DNA of 64,000 bases, taken from contig OZ250179.1 in assembly GCA_965238125.1 (NCBI GenBank), positions 4,712,001 to 4,776,000 of the forward strand, given 5' to 3'. The notes under the pieces are model-generated. The model made no database searches and had not been told where the DNA came from. It was given only the letters and a program-made list of their open reading frames with translations. The stretch is from UBA6623 sp965238125. Its GTDB lineage: Bacteria; Acidobacteriota; Terriglobia; Bryobacterales; UBA6623. A program made the position numbers and the translations under genes. Positions 46,291 through 54,014 of the stretch are shown here, one piece after another. The stretch's first letter is position 1. Each line of letters begins with the position of its first letter.

Positions 46291-47238
46291 ATGAACCCGG
46301 CGGCTGACGCCTCACCGGCCGTCGGTCGATATTTCTTGGGTCTTGACGGGGGGCAGTCGCATACTACGGTTCTGATCGGCGACGAGAGCGGGGAGGTCGT
46401 CGGGACGGGGTCGGCCGGGCCGGCGAACTGCGGGGGCGCCGAGGATGGGCGAGCGAAAACGGAAGCGGCGATCGACGAGGCCCTGTCGAGGGCGCTCGAT
46501 GACGCCGGGCTCGACGGGGCTACGCGCTTCACGGCGGCTTGCTGCGGCATGAGCGGCGGGGCCGACCCCTCCCGCGACCTTCTTTCCAGACGCATTCACA
46601 CCGAACAGTTGGAAGTGGTTACCGACGCGCAAATCGCGCTGTGGGGCGCGACTGAGTGCGCGCCGGGGATCGTTGTGATCGCCGGGACCGGTTCGATAGC
46701 TTGGGCTGAAGACCGGGCGGGGAAGACGGCTCGGGCCGGCGGTTGGGGGTATGCTTTCGGGGACGAGGGCGGAGGGTTTGACATTGTTCGACGAGCGATG
46801 CGGGCGGGGCTGAAAGCCGAAGAAGGCTGGGGGGCCGAGACGAGCTTGCGGGCTTTGTTTCTCGAACACAGCGGCGCCTCGACGATGAACGGTTTGCTGC
46901 ACCGCTTCTATGCCGACGGGCTGCCTCGAGATGAGATCGCTGCTCTCGCGCCGCTGGTGGATCAGGCGGCGGAGAGCGGCGACGAGGCCGCGCGGGGAAT
47001 TCTCGATGTCGCGGGGCGGGATTTGAATCGGCTCGCAGAGGCGGTGCGGGGGCAACTGTTCGCGGACGACGAGACCGTCACGGTGGCCTACTCGGGCGGC
47101 GTGTTTCGCTCGGCTCGGGTGCTTGAAGCTTTTCGGAATCGGCTGAGGGAAGGCGGGCGGGAGGGCAATCACGTCGCGGCGCCGCTGCGGTCGCCGGCGC
47201 ACGGGGCGTTGCTGCGAGCTTGGCGGTCGAAGGGCTGA
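46291..47238 (+). CDS. BadF/BadG/BcrA/BcrD-type N-acetylglucosamine kinase
   Basis: ASKHA-fold ATPase of the group that includes GlcNAc kinases. Motifs: phosphate-1 loop YFLGLDGGQSHTTVLIGDE, VVTDAQIALWGA, phosphate-2 VVIAGTGSIAWA, GGWGYAFGDEGGGFDI and adenosine-site VTVAYSGGVFRSARVLEAF. 315 residues. ATG 46291 (MNPAADASP) chosen since the upstream frame lies in repeat sequence. With nagA 3 kb away it would give a kinase-deacetylase route for amino sugar recycled from the cell wall; the substrate assignment is inference. Confidence 0.85.
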   Translation: MNPAADASPAVGRYFLGLDGGQSHTTVLIGDESGEVVGTGSAGPANCGGAEDGRAKTEAAIDEALSRALDDAGLDGATRFTAACCGMSGGADPSRDLLSRRIHTEQLEVVTDAQIALWGATECAPGIVVIAGTGSIAWAEDRAGKTARAGGWGYAFGDEGGGFDIVRRAMRAGLKAEEGWGAETSLRALFLEHSGASTMNGLLHRFYADGLPRDEIAALAPLVDQAAESGDEAARGILDVAGRDLNRLAEAVRGQLFADDETVTVAYSGGVFRSARVLEAFRNRLREGGREGNHVAAPLRSPAHGALLRAWRSKG

Positions 47239-47636
47239 CCGCCTGCCCTTGCTCTTGGGCGGGTGGGCTTGGAAGGAGAGAGGGACCGGCCGTTTGGCGG
47301 CCGGTCTTGGGTCCCGCCACAGGCCCCCGAACGACCGCGAGAGCGGTCGTTCGGCCAAGTGCAGGGAGACGGTGGGAGCGAATGTTGGCGATCCCTGGGC
47401 TTGCGCCCAGGGCCAGTATTAATTCGGGACGTGGTGTGCGCGCGAATTGTCGTTCCTGTTGGTTGCCGGCCGGATTGGGGGAGGGCAGGTCGGGAGACCT
47501 GCCCCATTGCAAGCCTCCGCCGAGAGCTGGAGAATGAAGAAACTCCAGCCCCACGGCTGAAGCCGCGGGCTAAATTCCGGGGATCCTACGGAGCCTGGGT
47601 TTGATCCCGGATGAGTAATCGTGGGAAGCTGGTCGC
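47239..47636. repeat. Cluster of perfect hairpins behind the kinase gene
   Basis: No gene. At least three perfect stem-loops: GACCGGCCG-TTTGG-CGGCCGGTC (47284-47306), CGAACGACCGC-GAGA-GCGGTCGTTCG (47328-47353) and GGGCAGGTC-GGGA-GACCTGCCC (47483-47504). Then CTGGAG...CTCCAG and CGGCTGAAGCCG (about 47528-47565). The third is one of the GGCAGG-CCTGGAGA-CCTGCC family repeated at 48689, 48744 and 52889. No T-run follows, so rho-independent termination is uncertain. Confidence 0.75.
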
Positions 47637-48665
47637 GTGCCGGAGTTGCCTGATGTCGTGGTTTACATCGAAGCGCTCGAGAAGCGGATTGTCGGCGAGC
47701 GGCTCGATGACGTGCGGCTCAAGAGCCCGTTCCTGTTAAGGACCGCGCAGCCGCCGATCGATGCCGTGCACGGGAAGAGGGTTGGGCGGCTTCGTAGATT
47801 GGGGAAGAGGATTGCGATCGGTCTCGATGGGGACCTCTGGCTGGTGTTGCATTTAATGATCGCCGGGCGGCTGCATTGGGCCGACAAAAAAATGGGGAAC
47901 AGTCCACTTCGCGCCGAGCGGTTTGTTGGTTCGAAGAAACTTGGCCGGACGGCGCTCGGTACAGTCCCCAATTTTTCGCCGGCCCATCCGAAGCCGCCTC
48001 GTGCGGGGATTCCGGGCGGGCGACGTGGCTTGGCGGCTTTCGACTTTTCCTCGGGCACATTGCTTTTGACCGAGGCCGGGTCGAAGAAGCGGGCGTCTTT
48101 GCGAGTGGTCGAGGGCGAAGAGGCTCTGGGGGCGCTTGACCCCGGCGGGCTCGAAGTTCTCGAAGCCGATTGCGACGCTTTTCGGGCGGTTCTGCAGTCG
48201 GCGAATCACACGTTGAAAAGGGCATTGACCGATCCGCGTAAGTTCAGCGGGATCGGCAACGCGTACTCCGATGAAATCCTGCACCGCGCCGGGCTGTCAC
48301 CGGTGGCGCTGACACAGAAGTTGGACGCTGAGTCGGTTGAACGGCTTTGGGCGGCGACGCGTGAGATGTTGGGGTTTTGGGTCGCGACGCTGCGCGAGGA
48401 AGCCGGCGACGAGTTTCCCGAGAAGGTTACGGCGTTTCGTTCGGGGATGGCGGTTCACGGGCGTTACGGGAAAGCCTGTCCCGCGTGCGGCGCTACGGTC
48501 CGGCGGATTCGCTTCGCGGCGAATGAGACGAATTACTGTCCCGGGTGCCAAACCGGGGGTAAGCTCTTGGCCGATCGCTCGCTCTCGCGGTTGCTGAAGA
48601 AAGATTGGCCACGTACGCCCGAGGAGATGGAGGAGCGGCTGTCGGGTGGGGATGGGACGGTTTAG
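47637..48665 (+). CDS. mutM: Formamidopyrimidine-DNA glycosylase with in-frame repeat insertion
   Basis: Base-excision repair enzyme removing oxidised purines. GTG start gives the obligatory PELPDVVVYIEAL N-terminus (catalytic Pro2/Glu3). LHLMIAGRLHW, NHTLKRALTDPRKFSGIGNA (H2TH) and the C-terminal zinc finger CPACGATVRRIRFAANETNY..CPGC are complete. Between LHW and RRGLAAFDFSSGTLLL there are about 35 extra residues (DKKMGNSPLRAERFVGSKKL..) encoded by a ~98-bp inverted-repeat element (47883-47980). The frame stays open. 342 residues versus the usual 270-290. Whether the insertion is tolerated is unknown; it lies in the N-terminal beta-sandwich. Confidence 0.92.
   Translation: MPELPDVVVYIEALEKRIVGERLDDVRLKSPFLLRTAQPPIDAVHGKRVGRLRRLGKRIAIGLDGDLWLVLHLMIAGRLHWADKKMGNSPLRAERFVGSKKLGRTALGTVPNFSPAHPKPPRAGIPGGRRGLAAFDFSSGTLLLTEAGSKKRASLRVVEGEEALGALDPGGLEVLEADCDAFRAVLQSANHTLKRALTDPRKFSGIGNAYSDEILHRAGLSPVALTQKLDAESVERLWAATREMLGFWVATLREEAGDEFPEKVTAFRSGMAVHGRYGKACPACGATVRRIRFAANETNYCPGCQTGGKLLADRSLSRLLKKDWPRTPEEMEERLSGGDGTV
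47883..47980. repeat. MITE-like inverted-repeat element inside mutM (copy E)
   Basis: The left arm AAAAAAATGGGGAACAGTCC, followed by ACTTCGCGCCGAGCGG, is answered at the right by the inverse of GCGAAAAATTGGGGACTGTA plus CCGAGCGCCGTCCGG. The same sequence, arm for arm, forms the first ~95 bases of copy D at 25890. It is translated as part of MutM without a stop. Confidence 0.85.
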
Positions 48666-48688
48666 GGGAAAATCTTGGACGTTTGAAT

Positions 48689-48766
48689 GGGCAGGCCTGG
48701 AGACCTGCCCCACTGTAGACCCGCACATCTCGGGTATTTGCATGGGTAGGCCTGGAGGCCTGGTCC
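48689..48766. repeat. Two REP-like hairpins behind mutM
   Basis: GGGCAGGCCTGGAGACCTGCCC at 48689-48710 and the related GGGTAGGCCTGGAGGCCTGG at 48744 are tandem units about 55 bp apart, each preceded by ATGG or TGAATGG. They belong to the family also seen at 47483 and 52889. Position between mutM and the next gene suggests a 3'-end function, but this is inference. Confidence 0.7.
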
Positions 48767-48803
48767 GCCGCGGGTTATACTTGGCTCGGTTCGGAGGCTT
48801 CTT

Positions 48804-51332
48804 ATGATTTGTGCGTGGTTGTCGCTCGGTGCATTGTTTTTGTTGCTTGGCTCGATTGGCGGGCCGGCGTCGGCGCAGCGGGCGGCGGTCTATCCCTTGG
48901 CGAAGACCGGCGGCAACTATATGCACAGTTTCTATTTGCCGCCCCCGGCGAGTACCCCCTGGCGTCCGAGCTTTTCGCCGGACGGAAAGCAGATCGTCTT
49001 CAGCATGGCGGGGTCGATTTGGAAGATCGGCGTCGAGGACGACACGGCCTATGAGCTGACGGCGGGGCCGACTTACGATTCCTCGCCCGTCTGGTCGCCC
49101 GACGGTCGTTGGATCGCCTATACGGCGGACAACGACTATCAGAGCATTAATCTCAGGTTGCTGAATGTCGCCACGGGCGAAACCTCGGCATTGACCGAGG
49201 GTGCGCATCTCAATCTCGACCCGACGTGGTCGCCCGACGGCAAACGCATTCTCTATGTTTCGACCCAGCCGGACGGTTGGTATCACCTTTATGCGTTGCC
49301 GATCGACAACGGCCGGGCCGGCGCTCCCTTGCGGCTGACAGAAGACCACCGCTTCCACAATGAGCGACTTTATTTCGGGGCGCACGATCTGCATATTCAT
49401 CCGACGGTTTCGCCCGACGGCACGGAGATGATCTTTGTTTCGAATCGCGGCATTTCACTCGGCTCGGGAGCGATCTGGCGGGCGCCGATCGAGCCCGATG
49501 CGCCGGCGAAAGCGACGATGATCTTGCGCGAGGAAACGCTTTATCGCACGCGTCCGCAATGGTCGCCCGACGGGACGCGGATTCTCTACAGCTCGCATCG
49601 CGGCAGCCAATACAACAATCTCTATGTGCTGCCGGTCGGGGGCGGCGAGCCTTATCAATTGACGTTCGGGGCGTGGGACCGCTTCGAGCCCCGCTGGTCT
49701 CCCGACGGCGAGCGGATCGTTTATGTGTCGAATCAATCCGGTGTCTCGGAACTTCGGTTGCTCAAAACGTTCGGTGGGGAAGACCGCAAGATCGAGATCC
49801 GCGGGCGGATGTACCGGCGGCCGATGGGGACGCTCGACGTGCGGGTCTTCGACGCCGGCACGGGCCGACCGACCGAGGCCCGCATCTACCTGCGTGCTTC
49901 CGACGGCAAAGCCTACACGCCGCCGGACGCCTATCACCGGGTCGCCGCCCGCGCGCGGCACTATGATTTCTTTCACACTCGCGGCCGCTTTGTGGTCGAG
50001 GTGCCCGAGGGAGAGGTTTCGATCGAGGCCATGAAAGGCTTCGAACGTCTGCCGGTCGAAGCGACAGCGACGGCGGAAGCCGGCCGAGTCACGCTCGTGC
50101 GTCTCGATCTCAAACGTTTCACCAATCTAAAAGCGAAGGGCTGGTACAGCGGCAGCGACCATGTCCATATGAACTACGCGGGGAATCTGCACAACACGCC
50201 GGAGAACCTGCTCTTCATGGGCGCGGCGGAAGACGTCGATATGGTCGGCGAAAAGATCGCCAATAAAGACAACCGCATTTTCGATCACCAATATTTCAAC
50301 GGCGCTTATGACGAGCAACGGTCGAGCGCCGAGCGATTGCTTTCTTTCGGCGAGGAGTACCGGCCGCCCTTCCACGGCCACGTCAACTTCATCAACCTCA
50401 CCAAGCACCTGATCTCGCCCTTCACCACCGGCTATGAAGGCACTGCGATCGAGAGCCTCTACCCGAGCAATACGGATATGTTTCGGTTGGCGAAAAAGCA
50501 AGGCGCGTTGACCGGCTATGTCCATCCCTATGACAGCGACCCGGTGTCGGCCGGCTACGCGAAGGCCCGAAGTTTTCCGGTTGACGTCGCGCTGGGGACG
50601 GTCGATTACATCGAGGTGATGACCGGCGCGATGTACGCGAAACATACCTCGCGGGTGCTGCATCGCATCTTGAACTGCGGTTTCAAGATCACGCATTCCG
50701 GCGGAGAAGATTCGATTTCGAACCTGCATCGCACGCCGGCGGTGGGCGCGGCAAGGGTGTACGCGTATCTCGGCGACAAGCTCGAATGGAGCCGCTGGGT
50801 CGAGGCAATCGCGGGCGGACGGACCTTCGTCACGAACGGCCCGCTGGTGGGATTGGAAGTCAACGGCGAAATCGCGGGAGGCGAGATTCATCTTCCCGAC
50901 GAGGGGGGCTCTGTCGAAATTCACGCCCGACTTGAGACAGCCTTCCCAGTGGAAAAACTGGAGTTGCTGTTTAACGGCAAGGTGATCGAGTCGTTTTCCT
51001 TGGAAGACGGGGGCCGTCGGGCTGATGTGCGCAAGCGGGTCGAGGTCACCGGGAGCGGCTGGTTCGGGCTGCGCGCGCGAACGGAGGGGCCGGTGCATCC
51101 CATCGACGACACGCATTTGCACGCGGAAACCGGCGCGATCTACGTTTACACGGGCGAGCGGCCGATTCGCTCTCGGGAAGACGCGGAGTACTTTGTTCGC
51201 TGGATCGATGAGATTACGCGGCAGGCGGAAGCGCATCCCGGGTGGCGGTCGGAGCGGGAGAAGAGTCATGTGTTGGGCCAGTTTGGCGAGGCGCGGGCGA
51301 TCTACGAACAACGAGCACGGGAAGCGCGGTAG
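48804..51332 (+). CDS. CehA/McbA-family metallohydrolase with beta-propeller N-terminus
   Basis: 842 residues. Signal peptide (LGALFLLLGSIGGPASA). Residues ~50-325 carry at least five PD40/TolB-type propeller repeats (FSPDGKQIVF, WSPDGRWIAY, WSPDGKRILY, WSPDGTRILY, WSPDGERIVY). From about 330 a Gly/Asp-rich beta domain leads to the PHP-like metallohydrolase part (GWYSGSDHVHMNYAGN, GYVHPYDSDPVS, KITHSGGEDSISN), as in CehA/McbA carbaryl and ester hydrolases. His/Asp residues in these segments should hold the metals. Exported; substrate unknown. ATG 48804. The next exported gene follows after 60 bp. Confidence 0.85.
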   Translation: MICAWLSLGALFLLLGSIGGPASAQRAAVYPLAKTGGNYMHSFYLPPPASTPWRPSFSPDGKQIVFSMAGSIWKIGVEDDTAYELTAGPTYDSSPVWSPDGRWIAYTADNDYQSINLRLLNVATGETSALTEGAHLNLDPTWSPDGKRILYVSTQPDGWYHLYALPIDNGRAGAPLRLTEDHRFHNERLYFGAHDLHIHPTVSPDGTEMIFVSNRGISLGSGAIWRAPIEPDAPAKATMILREETLYRTRPQWSPDGTRILYSSHRGSQYNNLYVLPVGGGEPYQLTFGAWDRFEPRWSPDGERIVYVSNQSGVSELRLLKTFGGEDRKIEIRGRMYRRPMGTLDVRVFDAGTGRPTEARIYLRASDGKAYTPPDAYHRVAARARHYDFFHTRGRFVVEVPEGEVSIEAMKGFERLPVEATATAEAGRVTLVRLDLKRFTNLKAKGWYSGSDHVHMNYAGNLHNTPENLLFMGAAEDVDMVGEKIANKDNRIFDHQYFNGAYDEQRSSAERLLSFGEEYRPPFHGHVNFINLTKHLISPFTTGYEGTAIESLYPSNTDMFRLAKKQGALTGYVHPYDSDPVSAGYAKARSFPVDVALGTVDYIEVMTGAMYAKHTSRVLHRILNCGFKITHSGGEDSISNLHRTPAVGAARVYAYLGDKLEWSRWVEAIAGGRTFVTNGPLVGLEVNGEIAGGEIHLPDEGGSVEIHARLETAFPVEKLELLFNGKVIESFSLEDGGRRADVRKRVEVTGSGWFGLRARTEGPVHPIDDTHLHAETGAIYVYTGERPIRSREDAEYFVRWIDEITRQAEAHPGWRSEREKSHVLGQFGEARAIYEQRAREAR

Positions 51333-51392
51333 AGAGGGCAAAGATTCGGACGGCCCTGTGCTACCCTTCGGGTGGACGATCCAGGGGTGACC

Positions 51393-52853
51393 ATGTCGCT
51401 CTCGCTGACGAGACGTTGCGGCGCTGCGATTCTCGCTTGCTTGGCTGCCGCAGTGTCGGTTCCGGGTCAAGACTCGCCCTCCCGCACTTCCGAAACAATC
51501 GTCCCCCGGCAGACCGTCGGCACGGATCACGCCCCCGCCCACCCTTCTCCTCAAGAAAAGACCGCGTCGCCGCAAGCGGACCTCTTCGCGTCGCTCGGCG
51601 TGCGACTGCCCCCCGACGTTTTGGCGTTGGCCGAAATCGGCCGCCGCATTCGGCTCAGCATCGAACGGATGCCCAACTATACGTGCCGGGAAAGTATTCA
51701 CCGCGAGAAAGCCCGGGCGGAGGGGGGCGGGCGTCGGGCAACGAAATTCCATCCGATATCGACCGACAAGGTCACGGTCGACGTGGCGTTTGTGAACGGC
51801 ACGGAATTGTATTCTTGGCCGGGCGCGGAGCGTTTTGAAGAGACGCCGCTGTCGGAGCTGGTAGGCTTTGGGATGTTGTCGACCGGCGACTTCGCGTCGG
51901 TCGCCCGCGCGCTCTTCATCGATCGCATCGGGCATTTTTCCTACGTGGGCGAAGTCGACTTCCAGGGCAGGCGCGCGCTGCGTTATGACTTCCACGTTCC
52001 CTTGTTCCGAAGCGGATATTCGATCTACCACGACACGGGCGAAGTAAGGGTGGAGTACGGCGGGTCGATTTGGGCTGATGCCGGCACGAAGGATCTGATG
52101 CGGATAGAAACCCGCGTGGAGGATGCGCCGCCGCCGCTGGCGGTATCGCGGGTTATCAATCAGTTGGACTACGAGCGGATTCGCATCGGGGGAAGAGAGT
52201 TTCAACTTCCCCGGCGAGCGTCCTTGGAAACGCATTTCCCGATCGGGGCGCGGAACCACAATCGGATCGAGTTTTCCCATTGCCGCGAATTCGGCGTGCA
52301 GTCGGAACTGTCGTTCGCTGAATCGGGCGACGAGGCCGAGGTGACTTCCGCGCCGGCGACCGAAGAGTTTTCGCTGCCGCCCGGCGTGCCGGTCCCGCTT
52401 CGGCTCGACACCGCCATCCACTCGGCGACCGCGGGCGCGGGTGATGAACTGCGAGCGACAGTGACGCAAGCGGTGGAAAAGGACGGCAAGCTGTTGTTGC
52501 CAATGGGAGCGGTTGCAGTGGGTCGGCTGCGGCGGGTGGAACGTTTTTTCGAGCCGAACAAATACTACATCCTTGGGCTCGCCTTCGATCGAGTTGAGTT
52601 CGGAACCAAGTGGGCGCATTTCAACGCAACGCTGACGGAGATCGGCAAGATACCGGGCTTAACGGGGGACTTCGCTAAGTCGGGTGGGACAGTAACGATC
52701 CCGACCGCTTCGGGTCCGGCCCTCCCGAATATCGAAAAACGAGAGACCTTCACCGGCGTACCGCCGTCTGCGACGGCGGAGCTGGAAATTTGGGCGAAGA
52801 AGGTTCGGATTTCCACGGGGCATCGGATGGTTTGGACAACGCGGGAGCGGTGA
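51393..52853 (+). CDS. Exported acidobacterial protein of 'PNYTC' type, unknown function
   Basis: 486 residues with signal peptide (RRCGAAILACLAAAVSVPG). The conserved opening IRLSIERMPNYTCRESIHRE and the beta-rich middle (VGEVDFQGRRALRYDFHVP, RVEYGGSIWADAGTKDLMRI) are typical of a family abundant in Solibacter-like genomes. The C-terminal ~120 residues (PPGVPVPLRLDTAI..GDELRATVTQ) resemble a TrbI/conjugation-like or porin-associated beta domain. No enzymatic motif. I use ATG 51393 (MSLSLTRR); an in-frame GTG 51372 lies just upstream. Probably co-transcribed with the metallohydrolase. Confidence 0.65.
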   Translation: MSLSLTRRCGAAILACLAAAVSVPGQDSPSRTSETIVPRQTVGTDHAPAHPSPQEKTASPQADLFASLGVRLPPDVLALAEIGRRIRLSIERMPNYTCRESIHREKARAEGGGRRATKFHPISTDKVTVDVAFVNGTELYSWPGAERFEETPLSELVGFGMLSTGDFASVARALFIDRIGHFSYVGEVDFQGRRALRYDFHVPLFRSGYSIYHDTGEVRVEYGGSIWADAGTKDLMRIETRVEDAPPPLAVSRVINQLDYERIRIGGREFQLPRRASLETHFPIGARNHNRIEFSHCREFGVQSELSFAESGDEAEVTSAPATEEFSLPPGVPVPLRLDTAIHSATAGAGDELRATVTQAVEKDGKLLLPMGAVAVGRLRRVERFFEPNKYYILGLAFDRVEFGTKWAHFNATLTEIGKIPGLTGDFAKSGGTVTIPTASGPALPNIEKRETFTGVPPSATAELEIWAKKVRISTGHRMVWTTRER

Positions 52854-52888
52854 GCGCTTGGGTGAGGAAGAGTTGCGGGAGTGTGCAT

Positions 52889-52945
52889 GGGCAGGCCCGG
52901 AGACCTGCCCCACTACATGGGCGGACCTGAAGAGACGGGCTCCTG
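52889..52945. repeat. REP-like hairpin with a degenerate second unit
   Basis: GGGCAGGCCCGGAGACCTGCCC (52889-52910) followed by CATGGGCGGACCTGAAGAGACGGGCTCC, a decayed copy. Same family and same position, directly behind a stop codon, as the units after mutM. It separates two convergent genes. Confidence 0.7.
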
Positions 52946-52955
52946 CCTGAGCGGG

Positions 52956-53903
52956 CTAACGGGCGAGCCACATTTTCATGGTTCGTGTGACCAGGTCGGC
53001 GGCGTCTTGTTGGACGAAATGGTCGGCGTCGGGGATGGTCACCAGCGTCAAATCCTTGTCGACCCATTGCCAGGTTCCGTTTAAGGCCGGGTGCAGCAGG
53101 GCCTTGTCCTTGAGGCCGTGGAACATCAGCACGGGACACTGGATATTCGGCATCTCGCCGCCGAAGTCGGTGTAGGGCTCGCGCGGATAGTTCCTCTTGT
53201 AGTAGTGGAGCATGGCCTCGAGATCGGAGCGCTCGAACGCTTCCACGTATTTCTCGCGAGCCTCGGGGTCTTTCACCCAGAACGTAAGCTTCTCGGGATC
53301 GAGGGCCAGGTGCGCGCCTTCCTTTTGAAAATTGCGGGCGTATTCGCTGTTCTTTTGCTGTTCGGGGTTGTTCGCCAACTCGCGCAGCAGCCCGCAGGGG
53401 TGAGGTAGGTTAAGGATGATCAGCTTGCGCGTCATCTCGGGATGGGTCATCACAAAGCGCCAGGCAACGGCGCCGCCCCAGTCGTGCCCGACGATCACGG
53501 CGCCGTCTTGGCTGAAGTCGCGGTTGAAGTCCCGCACCACGGCGGCGACATCCTCGACGATGAGCGAGAGGTCGTAGTTTTCGACTCCCTTCGGCTTGTC
53601 GCTGCGGTTATAGCCGCGAAGATCGAGGGCGACGACGCGATGGGTGTCGGCGAGGCCCTCCATCTGATGCCGCCAGGTGTACCAATAGTCGGGAAAACCG
53701 TGGATCATGACCACAAGCGGCCCTTCGCCGAGGCTCGCGTGGTGGATCTTGACGCTGTTCGAGTCGGTGTAGCCGTGGGTTACGCGGTCGAGGATTCCGG
53801 CGGCCAGGCAAGGGGCGGTTAGAACGAGTATTTGGAGAAGCGCGAATCCAAAGGCGGTCATGCCGCTCGATGCGCTGTCGCTGAGTTGGTTGAGAGAATT
53901 CAC
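52956..53903 (-). CDS. Exported alpha/beta hydrolase, epoxide hydrolase-like
   Basis: Alpha/beta-hydrolase fold: MIHGFPDYWYTW (oxyanion HGxP), DLRGYNRSDKP, nucleophile elbow VGHDWGGAVAW with Asp in the nucleophile position (epoxide hydrolase/haloalkane dehalogenase type), and the histidine in IPDADHFVQQDAADLV. The cap contains the aromatic HYYKRNYPREPY. N-terminal hydrophobic segment (FALLQILVLTAPCLAA) predicts export. 315 residues. Which of epoxide, fluoroacetate or another ester-like substrate is used cannot be told. ATG 53903; an alternative Met lies 14 codons further in, still before the signal. Confidence 0.85.
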   Translation of the reverse strand: MNSLNQLSDSASSGMTAFGFALLQILVLTAPCLAAGILDRVTHGYTDSNSVKIHHASLGEGPLVVMIHGFPDYWYTWRHQMEGLADTHRVVALDLRGYNRSDKPKGVENYDLSLIVEDVAAVVRDFNRDFSQDGAVIVGHDWGGAVAWRFVMTHPEMTRKLIILNLPHPCGLLRELANNPEQQKNSEYARNFQKEGAHLALDPEKLTFWVKDPEAREKYVEAFERSDLEAMLHYYKRNYPREPYTDFGGEMPNIQCPVLMFHGLKDKALLHPALNGTWQWVDKDLTLVTIPDADHFVQQDAADLVTRTMKMWLAR

Positions 53904-54014
53904 GCAGTTACGCCTCCATCAAGAAAATGCTCGCTCAAGCCCGCGGCGGGCAATTGATTATAACGGTGCGGACTGGGCGTGGCCGGTGAAGGAACCGACC
54001 GAGGAGTCCCCAAA

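Noticed and set aside
47239..47636. CRISPR-like array from several palindromes in a row
   Set aside because: The hairpins differ in sequence and spacing, there is no constant direct repeat with spacers, and no cas gene is near.
50127..52619. A very long (about 830-codon) open frame on the minus strand opposite the metallohydrolase
   Set aside because: It is antisense to two convincing genes. Composition is Arg/Pro/His/Val-rich as expected from the complement of high-GC coding DNA, and no family is recognisable.
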